40,338 nt of DNA from Verrucomicrobiota bacterium (GTDB taxonomy: Bacteria; Verrucomicrobiota; Verrucomicrobiia; Opitutales; UBA953): positions 1 to 40,338 of the forward strand of contig JAURJZ010000084.1 in the NCBI GenBank assembly GCA_030831965.1, read 5' to 3'. Position 1 is the first letter of the stretch. The number at the start of each line of letters is the position of its first letter. Shown here one piece after another: positions 16,855-25,186 of the stretch. Both the position numbers and the translations under genes were made by a program. The notes beneath the pieces are model-generated. The model made no database searches. It was not told the DNA's origin and worked only from the letters and a program-made list of their open reading frames with translations.

Positions 16855-16891
16855 GGCTGAAGGGATGAGCGGATGAAAGGCTGAAGGGATG
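16855..16891. repeat. Direct repeat GGCTGAAGGGATG, two copies
   Basis: Exact 13-mers at 16855-16867 and 16879-16891 (period 24), with a related GCGGATGAAAG between them. Similar GGGATGAA/GGCTGAA words occur at 22480-22505 (reverse complement), 18551 and 37928. They lie in the spacer between panC and tRNA-Phe. Confidence 0.7.
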
Positions 16892-16953
16892 GGAGCGCCC
16901 GCCCCGCCCCTTCGCATCCCTGCCCCGAGGTCACTCGAGGGGCTCTCCCTCCC

Positions 16954-17006
16954 GTGCCCCTGTGCCGCCGTGCCCCTGTGCTCCCTTATCGTCCGCGCCC
17001 CTGTGC
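16954..17006. repeat. Short tandem repeat GTGCCCCTGTGC, three copies
   Basis: Copies at 16954-16965 and 16970-16981 are exact with period 16. A third, GCGCCCCTGTGC, is at 16995-17006. The 13-mer GCCCCTGTGCCCC at 16997-17009 reappears inverted at 16812-16824. CCCGTGCCCCTGT at 16951-16963 reappears inverted at 34055-34067 after the sialidase gene. Confidence 0.7.
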
Positions 17007-17027
17007 CCCTGACACCCGATATCAGAG

Positions 17028-17051
17028 CGGCCCTCCGGTGAGGGAGGGCCG
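17028..17051 (-). terminator. GC hairpin after tRNA-Phe, weak terminator or processing signal
   Basis: CGGCCCTCC/GGAGGGCCG forms a 9-bp stem with a six-base loop, 9 bases past the tRNA 3' end on the minus strand. No T run follows. The trailer CTTTCGCGGCCC is shared with the tRNA-Val trailer. Confidence 0.45.
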
Positions 17052-17060
17052 CGAAAGAGG

Positions 17061-17133
17061 TGGCCGGAGTCGGAATCGAACCAACGACACGGGGATTTTC
17101 AATCCCCTGCTCTACCAACTGAGCTATCCGGCC
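17061..17133 (-). tRNA. tRNA-Phe (anticodon GAA)
   Basis: The minus strand reads GGCCGGATAGCTCAGTTGG..., with acceptor GGCCGGA/TCCGGCC, D arm GCTC/GAGC and anticodon stem GGGGA/TCCCC. The loop TTGAAAA gives anticodon GAA, and the T arm contains GGTTCGATTCC. The discriminator is A. The CCA is not encoded (CCT follows). Confidence 0.97.
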
Positions 17134-17144
17134 GTCAGGGGGTG

Positions 17145-17173
17145 AGCAGACCGCCTTTCGGGGCGGGTGTCAA
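17145..17173 (-). promoter_or_regulatory. Promoter of tRNA-Phe (TTGACA-17-TCTGCT)
   Basis: The minus strand carries a consensus TTGACA at 17173-17168, a 17-base spacer and TCTGCT at 17150-17145. The -35 starts 40 bases upstream of the tRNA. The preceding base is C, so the element is CTTGACA, which resembles CTTGCCA/C before the other tRNAs. It overlaps the dapL 3' spacer. Confidence 0.6.
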
Positions 17174-17187
17174 GGTTGGGCGCGGGC

Positions 17188-18435
17188 TCAGAACTCGAAT
17201 TTCCAGGGGGAGAGGCGGCGCTGGACCTCGGTGACGACCTCGGCCTCGCCGGCCTGGCCCTTGGGCGAGACGAAGGTGACGGAGAAGCGGACGAAGGCGC
17301 CGCAGTCGTCCCAGGGAACGGTGGAGATGAGGTGCTCGGTGATCATCCACTGGGAGAAGGCCTCGCCGGAGTCGAAGGCGACGCGGGCGCCGCCGGGGCC
17401 GGTGGCGGCCTTGGGGGCGGGCATGTAGAGGAAGAAGCCGGCGCCGGGCTTGCGGACCTGGAAGCCGAGCTTGGCGAGGACGCCGACGAGGAGGTCCATG
17501 CGGCGCGAGTACTTGGCGGCGATGGCGCGGGGGATGGAGGCGTCGTCGAGCCCGGCGGCGCCGGCCTTCTGGATGCCGAGGAACTGGCCGGAGTCGGTGT
17601 TGTCCTTGACGTCGCCGTAGGCGCGGACGAGGAGGGCGTTGCCGGCGACGAAGCCGATGCGCCAGCCGGTCATGTTGTGGCTCTTGGAGAGGGAGTGGAG
17701 CTCGACGGCGACGTCCCTGGCCCCGGGCACCTGGAGGATGGAGAGCTGCTCGGCGCCGAAGTGGAGCGAGCCGTAGGCGGCGTCCTGGACGATGACGAGG
17801 TTGTGGCGCTTGGCGAAGGCGACGGCCTCCTCGTAGAAGGCGCGGGTGGCGCAGGCGCCGGTGGGGTTGTTGGGGTAGTTGAGGACGAGGACCTTGGCCT
17901 TGGCGAGGAGGTCGGCCGGGATGGCCTTGAGGTCGGGCAGGAAGCCGTTGTCGGCGGTGAGGCGGAGGTTGTGGACGACGCCCCCGTAGTATTTGGCGTG
18001 GGTGCCGAAGACGGGATAGCCGGGGACGGTCATCAGGACGACGTCGCCGGGGTTGATGAGGCAGGCGGGCAGGATGGAGAGGGCGGCCTTGGAGCCGATG
18101 GAGTGGAGGACCTCGGTGTCGGGGTCGACGTCCACGCCGAAGAGGGTCTTCATGTAGCGGGCGGCGGCCTGGCGGAAATCGGCGCCTCCGTTGTCGGCGT
18201 AGCCGCGGTTCTCGGGCTTGGCGGCCTCGGACTGGAGGGCGGAGACGACCTGGGGGAAGGCCATCTCGTCGGGCTCGCCCACGCCGAGGTCGATGAGGGC
18301 GACGTCGGGCTTGGCCTTCCGGGCGGCGGCCTTGGCGCGCTTGATCTTCTCGAACTTGTAGATGGCGGTCGACTTGCCGTAGTTGGCGCCGCCGATGCGC
18401 TCGGCGAAGAGCTGCTGGATGTAAGGGTCGGACAT
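17188..18435 (-). CDS. dapL: LL-diaminopimelate aminotransferase
   Basis: PLP enzyme converting tetrahydrodipicolinate directly to LL-diaminopimelate with glutamate, the short lysine/peptidoglycan route known from plants, Chlamydiae and Verrucomicrobia. It has 415 residues, the usual length. The N-terminus (YIQQLFAERIGG, FEKIKRAK) and IDLGVGEPDE are DapL-type. The NYPNNPTG motif (187-194), VQDAAYGS and HSLSKSHNMTGWR with the PLP lysine K251 are all present. The ATG is preceded by CCCCTCTTTTCCC and no Shine-Dalgarno. tRNA-Phe and its promoter lie just downstream on the same strand. Confidence 0.95.
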   Translation of the reverse strand: MSDPYIQQLFAERIGGANYGKSTAIYKFEKIKRAKAAARKAKPDVALIDLGVGEPDEMAFPQVVSALQSEAAKPENRGYADNGGADFRQAAARYMKTLFGVDVDPDTEVLHSIGSKAALSILPACLINPGDVVLMTVPGYPVFGTHAKYYGGVVHNLRLTADNGFLPDLKAIPADLLAKAKVLVLNYPNNPTGACATRAFYEEAVAFAKRHNLVIVQDAAYGSLHFGAEQLSILQVPGARDVAVELHSLSKSHNMTGWRIGFVAGNALLVRAYGDVKDNTDSGQFLGIQKAGAAGLDDASIPRAIAAKYSRRMDLLVGVLAKLGFQVRKPGAGFFLYMPAPKAATGPGGARVAFDSGEAFSQWMITEHLISTVPWDDCGAFVRFSVTFVSPKGQAGEAEVVTEVQRRLSPWKFEF

Positions 18436-18630
18436 GGGAAAAGAGGGGAGAAGATGGACGGGGAGCTAGGAACGAAGAACCAAAAAGGCGGACGAGGCGA
18501 GGGACGAATAGGGACTAGCGGGGACCAGGGGGGACGAAAGACGAAAAACATGGGATGAAGGCAAGGGCATGGGGTCGCGTGTGTTCGTTTTTTCGTTCTT
18601 CGCTCCACGTTCCTAGGCTAGCGTGAGGCC
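18436..18630. other. Divergent spacer between dapL and tspO with GACGAA-type repeated words
   Basis: No gene is visible. The spacer carries several degenerate copies of GGGACGAA/GACGAAA (about 18500-18550) and the inverted TTCGTTTTTTCGTTCTTCG near 18586. CGAGGGACGAA here also occurs, inverted, near 294-304. Promoters for dapL and tspO must lie here, but no clear -35/-10 pair stands out. Confidence 0.5.
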
Positions 18631-19107
18631 ATGTCCTCCCCGTCGCGCGGCACCTTCTGGAACCTCCTTGGCCTGCTGGCGCTGTGCTACGGGGTGGCGG
18701 CCTTGGGCGGCTGGTCGACATCCCAGGGCGTCCGGGAATGGTACCCTGCGCTGGCCAAGCCGCCGCACACGCCGCCGAGCTGGGTGTTCGGGCAGGTCTG
18801 GACAATTCTTTACGGGCTGATGGCGGCGAGCCTATGGCGGGTTTGGCGCCACCCCGAGGCCGGAACGGCCAAGGCCCTCTTCTGGGCGCTGCTCCTGACC
18901 AACGCCGCCTGGTCGCACCTGTTCTTCGGCCTGAGGCGGCCGGACCTGGCGCTGGTGGACATCGCCCTCTATCTCGCGCTTCTGGCGGGCATGGTCCGCG
19001 AGTTGGCCAAGCTGGACCGGCCCGCCGCTTGGCTGCAGGCGCCCCACCTGGCCTGGGTGGCCTACGCCTCGACCATCAACGCCGGGGTGTGGTGGCTGAA
19101 CCGGTGA
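18631..19107 (+). CDS. tspO: TspO/MBR-family membrane protein
   Basis: Five-helix membrane protein of 158 residues related to the mitochondrial translocator protein; bacterial members bind porphyrins and are linked to oxidative or light-stress responses. The family motif between helices 1 and 2 is clear (EWYPALAKPPHTPPSWVFG, QVWTILYGLMAASLW). The helix 3 segment NAAWSHLFFGLRRPDLALVD and the end YASTINAGVWWLN are also present. The usual W-P-LFF Pro is His here (WSHLFF). It converges with the glycosidase-like gene, with 3 bases between stops. No carotenoid or haem genes adjoin it. Confidence 0.93.
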   Translation: MSSPSRGTFWNLLGLLALCYGVAALGGWSTSQGVREWYPALAKPPHTPPSWVFGQVWTILYGLMAASLWRVWRHPEAGTAKALFWALLLTNAAWSHLFFGLRRPDLALVDIALYLALLAGMVRELAKLDRPAAWLQAPHLAWVAYASTINAGVWWLNR

Positions 19108-19110
19108 GGG

Positions 19111-20187
19111 TCAGCGGACCGGCTGGCGCGCGACCCGGAGCAGGTGGATGGAGGTGTGGGGCCGGCCGTCGAGGGCGCAGCCGGAGGTGGCGAAGAGGAA
19201 CTCAGGCTCGCCCTGGGCGTCGAGCAGCAGCTTGGGTCTCTCGAGCTTCCGCTGGTTGCCGTAGACCATCCTGACCGGCATGTCGGAAAGTCCGGGCAGG
19301 TAGGTGGGGAGGGTGTGGAACCCGAGCTCGGCCAACTCCCTCGGGAAGGTGAGGCCGCCGTCCTCGGAGGTCCAGAGGACGCCCGCGCCGCCGAGGCCGG
19401 TGATCGAGCCGTGGTTGTCGGTGGTGAGCAACCGGACCTTGCCGCGCCAGAGGAAGGCGCAGGCGTCCTCGATGATGACGCCCGCGGGCGAGATCGGGGC
19501 GGGCGCCATGACGTAGGGCCCCTCCAGCCGGTCGGAGGTCGCGAGACCGAAGAGCACCTCGCCGCGGCGGTGCGAACCGGCCTTGAAGTAAAGGTGGTGC
19601 CGGTTCCCGACCTGGAGGAGCGAGGGGTTCACCACCTGGACGCCGTGGGTGAAGTGGGCGGGGTCGGGCGAGCCGGAGAGCACCTGGCCGTTGCCGACGG
19701 CGGGGCGCCAGGGCCCCTCCGGACGATCGGCGAGGAGCAGGCCGGTGGATTGGTTGCGGGGCCAGCCCTGCTTGGGATTGGGGTTGGCGATGTGGGCCAT
19801 CGCGTAGCGGGAGCCGACGCGCCTGACCTCCGGGTTGTGCGGGGCGAAGGCGTTCCAATCCCCGGGCTTCCCGGTGCCGCGCAGGACGGTCTCAGCGAGG
19901 CGATAGGGGCCCTCGGGGCGGTCGGCCACGTAGCGCGCGATCTCGCCGTGGGTGTACCATCCCGGCACGACGCCCTGGGACGGCCAGCGCGAGACGAAGA
20001 GGTGGACGCGGCCGGCGTCGTCGCGGATGGGCGAGGCGCACCAGACGGACCAGCCGGGCTCGCTGACCACGGTGCCGACCCACTCCAGCCGGCGGGCGAG
20101 GTCGGAGACCGGCACCTTGGCGGACCCCGCGGCCGGGCCGAGGAGCAGGGCGGCGGCGAGCGCCAGGAGGGACCGGGAGGCGCTCAA
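19111..20187 (-). CDS. Secreted five-bladed-propeller glycosidase-like protein (GH43-type fold)
   Basis: Exported protein of 358 residues with a signal peptide (SASRSLLALAAALLLGPAAGSA). The mature part looks like a five-bladed beta-propeller of the GH43/GH32/GH117-like class. Blade motifs of the form RDDAGRVHLFVSRW, YAMAHIANPNP, NPSLLQVGNRHHLYFKAG, ACAFLWRGKVRLL and GVLWTSEDGGLTF repeat at roughly even spacing, with ADRPEGPY/ADRPEGPW phrases typical of such enzymes. The catalytic acids cannot be fixed without alignment and the substrate is unknown. The likely start is TTG 20187, overlapping the previous gene's TGA as TTGA. No ATG or GTG lies before the signal peptide. It is last in the sugar operon that starts at 22435. 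Confidence 0.65.
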   Translation of the reverse strand: MSASRSLLALAAALLLGPAAGSAKVPVSDLARRLEWVGTVVSEPGWSVWCASPIRDDAGRVHLFVSRWPSQGVVPGWYTHGEIARYVADRPEGPYRLAETVLRGTGKPGDWNAFAPHNPEVRRVGSRYAMAHIANPNPKQGWPRNQSTGLLLADRPEGPWRPAVGNGQVLSGSPDPAHFTHGVQVVNPSLLQVGNRHHLYFKAGSHRRGEVLFGLATSDRLEGPYVMAPAPISPAGVIIEDACAFLWRGKVRLLTTDNHGSITGLGGAGVLWTSEDGGLTFPRELAELGFHTLPTYLPGLSDMPVRMVYGNQRKLERPKLLLDAQGEPEFLFATSGCALDGRPHTSIHLLRVARQPVR

Positions 20188-21347
20188 GGGCGGACCTTGG
20201 TCCAGCGGGAGTTGGCCTTGGAGGATCTCACCGCGGCCTCGATGAAGGCCATCCCGGCGACGCCGTCGTCGATGGTCGGGAAATCGTAGCCCTCCCTGGG
20301 CGGCTTGCGGCCGGCGAGGCGGTCGTGGACGGCGCGGGCGAACTCGACGTAGAGGTTGGCGAAGGCCTCGATGAAGGCCTCGGGGTGTCCGAACGGCGTG
20401 CGGGTGAAGCGCTTGGCCTCGGGGCCGTTGTAGCTGTTGCCGCGGCGCCAGACCTGGCGGGGGGCCTCGGCGAACTTGACGGTGAGCTCGTTGGGATGCT
20501 CCTGGTGCCACTCGAGCGAGGCGAGGGTGCCGTAGACGCGGATGTTGAGGTTGTTCTCGTCGCCGGTGGAGACCTGGGAGGCGTGGAGGACGCCCTTGGC
20601 GCCGCCCTTGTAGCGGAGGAGCAGGTTGCCGTCGTCGTCGAGCGGGCGGCCGGGGATGTAGGTGCTCAGGTCGGCGGCGAGCTCGTCGAGCTCGAGCCCG
20701 GTGACGTAGTGGGCGAGGTTCTCGGCGTGGCTCCCGATGTCCCCGATGCAGTTGGAGATGCCGGCGACGGCGGGATCCATGCGCCAGTTGGAGATCTTGC
20801 CGTCGGCCTTGGTCTTGAGGGCGGTGATGGCGTAGCCCTGGGGGTACTCGACGACGACCTTGTTGATCTTGCCGAGCTTGCCGGCGCGGACCATGGCGCG
20901 GGCCTCCTTGACCATCGGGTAGCCGGTGTAGTTGTGGGTGAGGGCGAAGAGGCGGCCGGAGCGCTTGGCGAGGTCGCGCAGCCGGCGGGCCTCGGCGAGG
21001 GTGTAGGCGAGGGGCTTCTCGCAGACGACGTGGAAGCCCGCCTCGAGGAAGGCCTTGGCGACGGGGTAGTGGAGGTCGTTGCGGGCGACGATGGCGACGA
21101 AGTCGATGCGGTCGGCGGCGGGGCGGGCGGCCTCGGCCTTGGCCATCTCGAGATAGGAGGCGTAGACGCGGGCGGGGTCGAGGTGGAGGTCGGCGCCGGA
21201 GAGGCGCGACTTGGCGGCGTCGGAGGAGAAGGCGCCGGCGACGAGCTCGATGCGCCCGTCGAGGGCGGCGGCCATCCGGTGGACGGCCCCGATGAAGGCG
21301 CCGCGGCCGCCCCCGACCATGCCCATGCGCAGTTTGCGGTCGGCCAT
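20184..21347 (-). CDS. Gfo/Idh/MocA-family oxidoreductase (first of two)
   Basis: NAD(P)-dependent sugar or inositol dehydrogenase type enzyme of 387 residues. A Rossmann start (MGMVGGGRGAFIGAVHR) is followed by VCEKPLAYTLAEA with the EKP motif, then HNYTGYPMVKEARAMV and a C-terminal alpha/beta domain. SNCIGDIGSHAENLAHYV holds the conserved Asp/His region. This subgroup occurs next to sugar phosphate isomerase/epimerase proteins in sugar-oxidising loci. ATG 21347 follows the upstream gene's stop after 5 bases. The substrate is not predictable. It is translationally coupled to the propeller protein through TTGA. Confidence 0.9.
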   Translation of the reverse strand: MADRKLRMGMVGGGRGAFIGAVHRMAAALDGRIELVAGAFSSDAAKSRLSGADLHLDPARVYASYLEMAKAEAARPAADRIDFVAIVARNDLHYPVAKAFLEAGFHVVCEKPLAYTLAEARRLRDLAKRSGRLFALTHNYTGYPMVKEARAMVRAGKLGKINKVVVEYPQGYAITALKTKADGKISNWRMDPAVAGISNCIGDIGSHAENLAHYVTGLELDELAADLSTYIPGRPLDDDGNLLLRYKGGAKGVLHASQVSTGDENNLNIRVYGTLASLEWHQEHPNELTVKFAEAPRQVWRRGNSYNGPEAKRFTRTPFGHPEAFIEAFANLYVEFARAVHDRLAGRKPPREGYDFPTIDDGVAGMAFIEAAVRSSKANSRWTKVRP

Positions 21348-21352
21348 GGCGA

Positions 21353-22435
21353 TCAGAGGGAGACCGGCTGGCCGGACTGGGCGGAGGCGTAGAGGCCGTC
21401 GATGACCTGCATGAGGCGGCGGGCCTCCTCGAGGGTGTTGAGGGGCTTGGCCCGGCCCTCGATCGTCTCGATGAAGTTGGCGGCGGAGGCGCTGCGGCCC
21501 ATGTCCTCGCAGGGCGGGGTGACGATGGAGCGGTTGACGCTGTTGCCACCCTCCTGGACGTAGAGCTCGCAGGTGTCGATGGCGGTCGCGTCGATGCCGT
21601 CGACGCCGAAGAGGCGCTCGATCTTGCCGCCGGCCTTGGTGCCCTGGAAGGTGACGGAGACCTCCTCGCGCCGGACCATCTCGGCCCAGGAGACCTGGAG
21701 GGTGAGGATCTGGCCGGTCTTGAAGGTGACGACGCCGTGGGCGGCGTTCTCGACGTCGGTCACGCCGCCGACCTTGTCGGGGATGCCCCAGGGGCCCTTG
21801 AAGGACTTGTCCTGGATGAAGTCGTTGAAGGTGCGGCCGAGGACGTGGGCGGGCTCGGGGTAGCCCATGAGGTGCATGGCGAGGTCGACCATGTGGAGGA
21901 GGTCGATGACGGGGCCGCCGCCGGAGAGCTCCTTGGTGGTGAACCAGCCGCCGAAGCCGGGGATGCCGGTGCGGCGGATCCACTTGGCCTGGGCGGAGTT
22001 GATCCGGCCGACCTGGCCGGCGTCGACGTAGGCCTTGAGGGCGCGGGCCTCGGGGCGGGCGCGGTTGTTGAAGTTGAACATGACCGTCTTGCCGGCGGCC
22101 TTGGCGGCGGCGACGATGCCGTCGACCTCGGCGGCGCTGAGCGCGGGCGGCTTCTCGCAGAAGACGTGCTTGCCGGCCTTGAGGCACTGGATGGCGAGGG
22201 GGGCGTGGAACTTGTTGGGGACGATGATGCTGACGGCCTGGAGCTCCTTGCGCTCGGCGAGCATGGCGTCGACGGACTCATAGGCGTGCCGGACGCACCA
22301 TTTGTCGGCCGCCTTGCGGGCGGCGCCGGGAGCGGGATCGGCGACGGCGACGATCTCGGCGCCGGCTTGGCGGAAGCCGGCCGCGTGGTACTGGAGCATG
22401 CCGCCGGCTCCGATGATGCCTACTTGGGTTGCCAT
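21353..22435 (-). CDS. Gfo/Idh/MocA-family oxidoreductase (second of two)
   Basis: 360-residue dehydrogenase of the same superfamily but a different subgroup from its neighbour. The nucleotide-binding start is VGIIGAGGMLQYHAAGF; the EKP motif is VFCEKPPALSAAEV. SGGGPVIDLLHMVDLAMHLMG carries the Asp and His expected in catalysis. Two such dehydrogenases of different subgroup in tandem suggest sequential or opposite redox steps (oxidation to a keto-sugar and later reduction). The ATG lacks a Shine-Dalgarno (CTTCCCCCATCACC precedes it). An 85-base spacer separates it from the epimerase gene upstream on the same strand. Confidence 0.9.
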   Translation of the reverse strand: MATQVGIIGAGGMLQYHAAGFRQAGAEIVAVADPAPGAARKAADKWCVRHAYESVDAMLAERKELQAVSIIVPNKFHAPLAIQCLKAGKHVFCEKPPALSAAEVDGIVAAAKAAGKTVMFNFNNRARPEARALKAYVDAGQVGRINSAQAKWIRRTGIPGFGGWFTTKELSGGGPVIDLLHMVDLAMHLMGYPEPAHVLGRTFNDFIQDKSFKGPWGIPDKVGGVTDVENAAHGVVTFKTGQILTLQVSWAEMVRREEVSVTFQGTKAGGKIERLFGVDGIDATAIDTCELYVQEGGNSVNRSIVTPPCEDMGRSASAANFIETIEGRAKPLNTLEEARRLMQVIDGLYASAQSGQPVSL

Positions 22436-22520
22436 GGTGATGGGGGAAGAGTGGGGTTGGGGGCGCGTGAGACGGCGAGGCTTCAGCCCTTCATCGTTTC
22501 ATCTCCCAAATTCCTGCGTC

Positions 22521-23591
22521 TCAAGCCTGCTTGCGGGCCTTTTGCTTGGCCTTGTCGAAGGCGGCGTCGAAGGCGACCTTGGAGCCGGGGAAGTCGAGCT
22601 TGCGGACGAAGGCGCAGGACTCGGTGGCGCCGTGGAAGCGGTCCATGCGGCCGTCCTCCCACTCGACGGAGAGGGGGCCGGCGTAGCCGATGTCGTTGAG
22701 GGCGACGACGACCTCCTCGAAGTTGACATCGCCGCGGCCGACGGAGCGGAAGTCCCACTGGCGGCGCGGGTCGCAGAAGTCGGTGTGGCCGCCGAAGACG
22801 CCGACGGTGCCGTCGCCGTGGCCCCACCAGGCGTCCTTCATGTGGGCGTGGTGGATCTGCCTGCCGAAGGCGCGGATGAAGCGGACGTAGTCGACGCCCT
22901 GGTAGCCGAGGTGGCTGGGGTCGTAGTTGAAGCCGAAGCGGGGATGGTGGCCGACGGCGGCGAGGGCGCGCTCGGCCGAGGCGATGTCGAACGCGATCTC
23001 GGTCGGGTGGACCTCGAGGGCGAAGAAGACGTCGTGCTTCTCGAAGGCGGCGAGGATGGGCTTCCAGCGCCTGGCGAAGTCGTCGTAGCCGCGCTGGAGG
23101 AAGGCCTGGTTGGTGGGAGGGAAGGCGTAGAGGGCGTGCCAGATGGAGGAGCCGGTGAAGCCGTTGACGACGACCTTGCCGCTGCCCCTGGGGCGGCGGG
23201 CCATGTGGGCCTTGCCGGCGTCGGAGAAGCGGCGGGCGGCCTGGGCGGTGAGGGCCATCTCGGCGGCGGCGCGCTGGCGGACGCCCTCGGGCTTGCCGTC
23301 GCCCCAGACGTGGGCGGGGAGGATGGACTGGTGGCGCTCGTCGATGTTGTCGCAGGTGGCCTGGCCGACGAGGTGGGAGGAGATGGCCCAGCAGCCGAGG
23401 TCGTGCTCGGCGAGGAGCTTCCAGACGGACTCGACGTAGCCTTTCTCCTTGGTGGCGCGGGTGACGTCGAAGTGGTCGCCCCAGCAGGCGAGCTCGACGC
23501 CGTCGTAGCCCATGGCCTTCACCTTGGGGAGGAGTTCCTTGAGGGGGATGTCGGCCCACTGGCCGGTGAAGAGGGTGACGGGGCGAGGCAT
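22521..23591 (-). CDS. Sugar phosphate isomerase/epimerase (xylose isomerase-like TIM barrel)
   Basis: 356-residue AP-endonuclease-2/IolE-type TIM barrel. Expected metal ligands are visible: Glu in [13 protein letters not shown], Asp in [12 protein letters not shown], His in [11 protein letters not shown] and Glu in [12 protein letters not shown]. Such proteins epimerise, isomerise or dehydrate sugars and inosols, and commonly sit with Gfo/Idh/MocA dehydrogenases, as here. ATG 23591 was chosen because the next upstream codons of the frame are Pro-rich spacer sequence. It lies between xylB (63 bases upstream) and the dehydrogenases. The substrate is unknown. Confidence 0.88.
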   Translation of the reverse strand: MPRPVTLFTGQWADIPLKELLPKVKAMGYDGVELACWGDHFDVTRATKEKGYVESVWKLLAEHDLGCWAISSHLVGQATCDNIDERHQSILPAHVWGDGKPEGVRQRAAAEMALTAQAARRFSDAGKAHMARRPRGSGKVVVNGFTGSSIWHALYAFPPTNQAFLQRGYDDFARRWKPILAAFEKHDVFFALEVHPTEIAFDIASAERALAAVGHHPRFGFNYDPSHLGYQGVDYVRFIRAFGRQIHHAHMKDAWWGHGDGTVGVFGGHTDFCDPRRQWDFRSVGRGDVNFEEVVVALNDIGYAGPLSVEWEDGRMDRFHGATESCAFVRKLDFPGSKVAFDAAFDKAKQKARKQA

Positions 23592-23654
23592 GGGGAGCGG
23601 GGGTGGGCGTTGAGGATGCGGCTGGGCGGGGCCTGTTAAAGTCAAAAGGCGGCG

Positions 23655-25181
23655 CTAGCGGAGGGCGGCGGCAAGGGCCGATTCCAGGGCGGCGTAGGCG
23701 GGGGCGAGGCGGGACCGGGGCTGGACGATGCCGGGGGCGGGCTGGCAGAAGGCGGCCTCGAGATCGGCGAGAGATGAGCCGCAGGCGGCGTGGGCGGCTC
23801 GCAGGGCGGCGCCGAGGGCGGCGGAATCCGAGACGCCAAGGCGGAGGACGGGGGCGCCGAAGACATCGGCGAAGACCTGGGCGATGGCGGGGTTCTCGGA
23901 GGCGCCTCCGGCGAGGAGGAGGCGGGTAGTGGGGGTGCCGACCCAGCGGCTGTGGAGGCGCAGGCTGAGGGCCTGGCCCTCGACGGCGGCGCGTGCCAAG
24001 GAAGGACCGGAGACGGGGGCGCCGACGGCGACCCGGCCGGCGGGGCGGCGGGGGGTGATCTCGTCGTGCTCGAGGGGAAGGACGGCGGATTGGGCGGGCG
24101 GGGCGGCGTCGACGGCGGCGGCGAAGGCGGCCCAGTCGGCGAGGCCGAGCTCGCGGCGGATGGCGTCGCGCGCGAGGGAGCCGTTGCGGACGCAGACGAG
24201 GCTCATGGTGCCACCCATGGGATTGCCGAAGGCGTGGCCGAGGCCGGCGGGATCGGCGCGGGCGCCGTCGATGGCGGCGAAGAGGGTGTCGCTGGTGCCG
24301 AGGCTGACGACGACCTGGCCGGGGCGGGAGGCGCCCATGCCGACGAGGCTGGAGGGGTTGTCGCCGGTGCCGACGACGACCTGGCAGCGCGGCGAGAAGC
24401 CGTGGCGCGCGACGAGGTAGGCGGAGACGGGACCGACGAGGGTGGGGCCGGGGACGACGGGGGGAAGCCGGCGGGCGAGGTCGGGAGCGGTGGCGGCGAG
24501 GGCGGCGGGGGACCAGGCGCCGGCGGCGAGGTCCATGAGGTTCATGCCGGCGCCGTCGCCGGTGTCGATGGGCGCGTCGCGTCCCGCCAGGACGGAGGTG
24601 GCGAAGGAGGAGACGAGGTGGACGCGCGCGGTGCGAGACCAGGCGGCGGGTTCGAGGCGGGCGAAGCGGCGGATCTGGGGGCCGGTGAAGCGCGCGGTGA
24701 CCGCGCTGCCGGTGAGGTCGCAGGCAGCCTGGTGGCCGCCGAGGGCCGCGGCGATGGCTTGGCAGTCCTCGACCGTGGAGCTGTCCATCCAGATGGGCGA
24801 GGTGGGGCGGGAGAGGAAGGGGGCGAGCTGGGCGGCGAGGGACTTGGAGGGATCGGGATCGGCGAGGGCGAGCTGGAAACCGTCGGCGAGGTAGACGCTG
24901 CCGTGCTGCTGGCCGGAGACGGCGAGGGCGGCGACCTGGGAGAGGTCGGCGGACTGGGCGAGGCGGTCGAGGGCGAGCTGGAGGCCGTCGAGCCAGAGGA
25001 GGGGGTCGGCGTGGACCTCGCCGGAGGCGCCGCCGGGCAGGAAGCCTTCGGGGTGCCCGCGGGAGGGGAAGTCGGGGCCGAAGGCGGCGCGGGCGCGGGC
25101 GAGGAGGGCGCCGCGGTCGGTGTCGACGAGCAGGGCCGTGACGCCCTGGGTGGAGAGGTCGATCCCGAGGGCGCGCGGCAT
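23655..25181 (-). CDS. xylB: Xylulokinase (FGGY family)
   Basis: Phosphorylates D-xylulose to xylulose 5-phosphate. It has 508 residues in two ribonuclease-H-like ATPase domains. Motifs are LGIDLSTQGVTALLVD (phosphate 1), VSGQQHGSVYL, WMDSSTVEDC and GDGAGMNLMDL (substrate region), GTGDNPSSLVGMG with the catalytic Asp, VVSLGTSDTLFA (phosphate 2) and LLAGGASENPAIAQVFADVFG. Its ATG follows the xylA stop after 5 bases, so the two form a xylAB unit. That the partner is xylose isomerase makes xylulokinase much more likely than glycerol or ribulose kinase. Confidence 0.93.
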   Translation of the reverse strand: MPRALGIDLSTQGVTALLVDTDRGALLARARAAFGPDFPSRGHPEGFLPGGASGEVHADPLLWLDGLQLALDRLAQSADLSQVAALAVSGQQHGSVYLADGFQLALADPDPSKSLAAQLAPFLSRPTSPIWMDSSTVEDCQAIAAALGGHQAACDLTGSAVTARFTGPQIRRFARLEPAAWSRTARVHLVSSFATSVLAGRDAPIDTGDGAGMNLMDLAAGAWSPAALAATAPDLARRLPPVVPGPTLVGPVSAYLVARHGFSPRCQVVVGTGDNPSSLVGMGASRPGQVVVSLGTSDTLFAAIDGARADPAGLGHAFGNPMGGTMSLVCVRNGSLARDAIRRELGLADWAAFAAAVDAAPPAQSAVLPLEHDEITPRRPAGRVAVGAPVSGPSLARAAVEGQALSLRLHSRWVGTPTTRLLLAGGASENPAIAQVFADVFGAPVLRLGVSDSAALGAALRAAHAACGSSLADLEAAFCQPAPGIVQPRSRLAPAYAALESALAAALR

Positions 25182-25186
25182 GGCGC

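Noticed and set aside
16855-17006. CRISPR-like array in the panC/tRNA-Phe spacer
   Set aside because: Repeat units are only 12-13 bases with periods of 16 and 24, spacers are shorter than repeats, and no cas gene is present.
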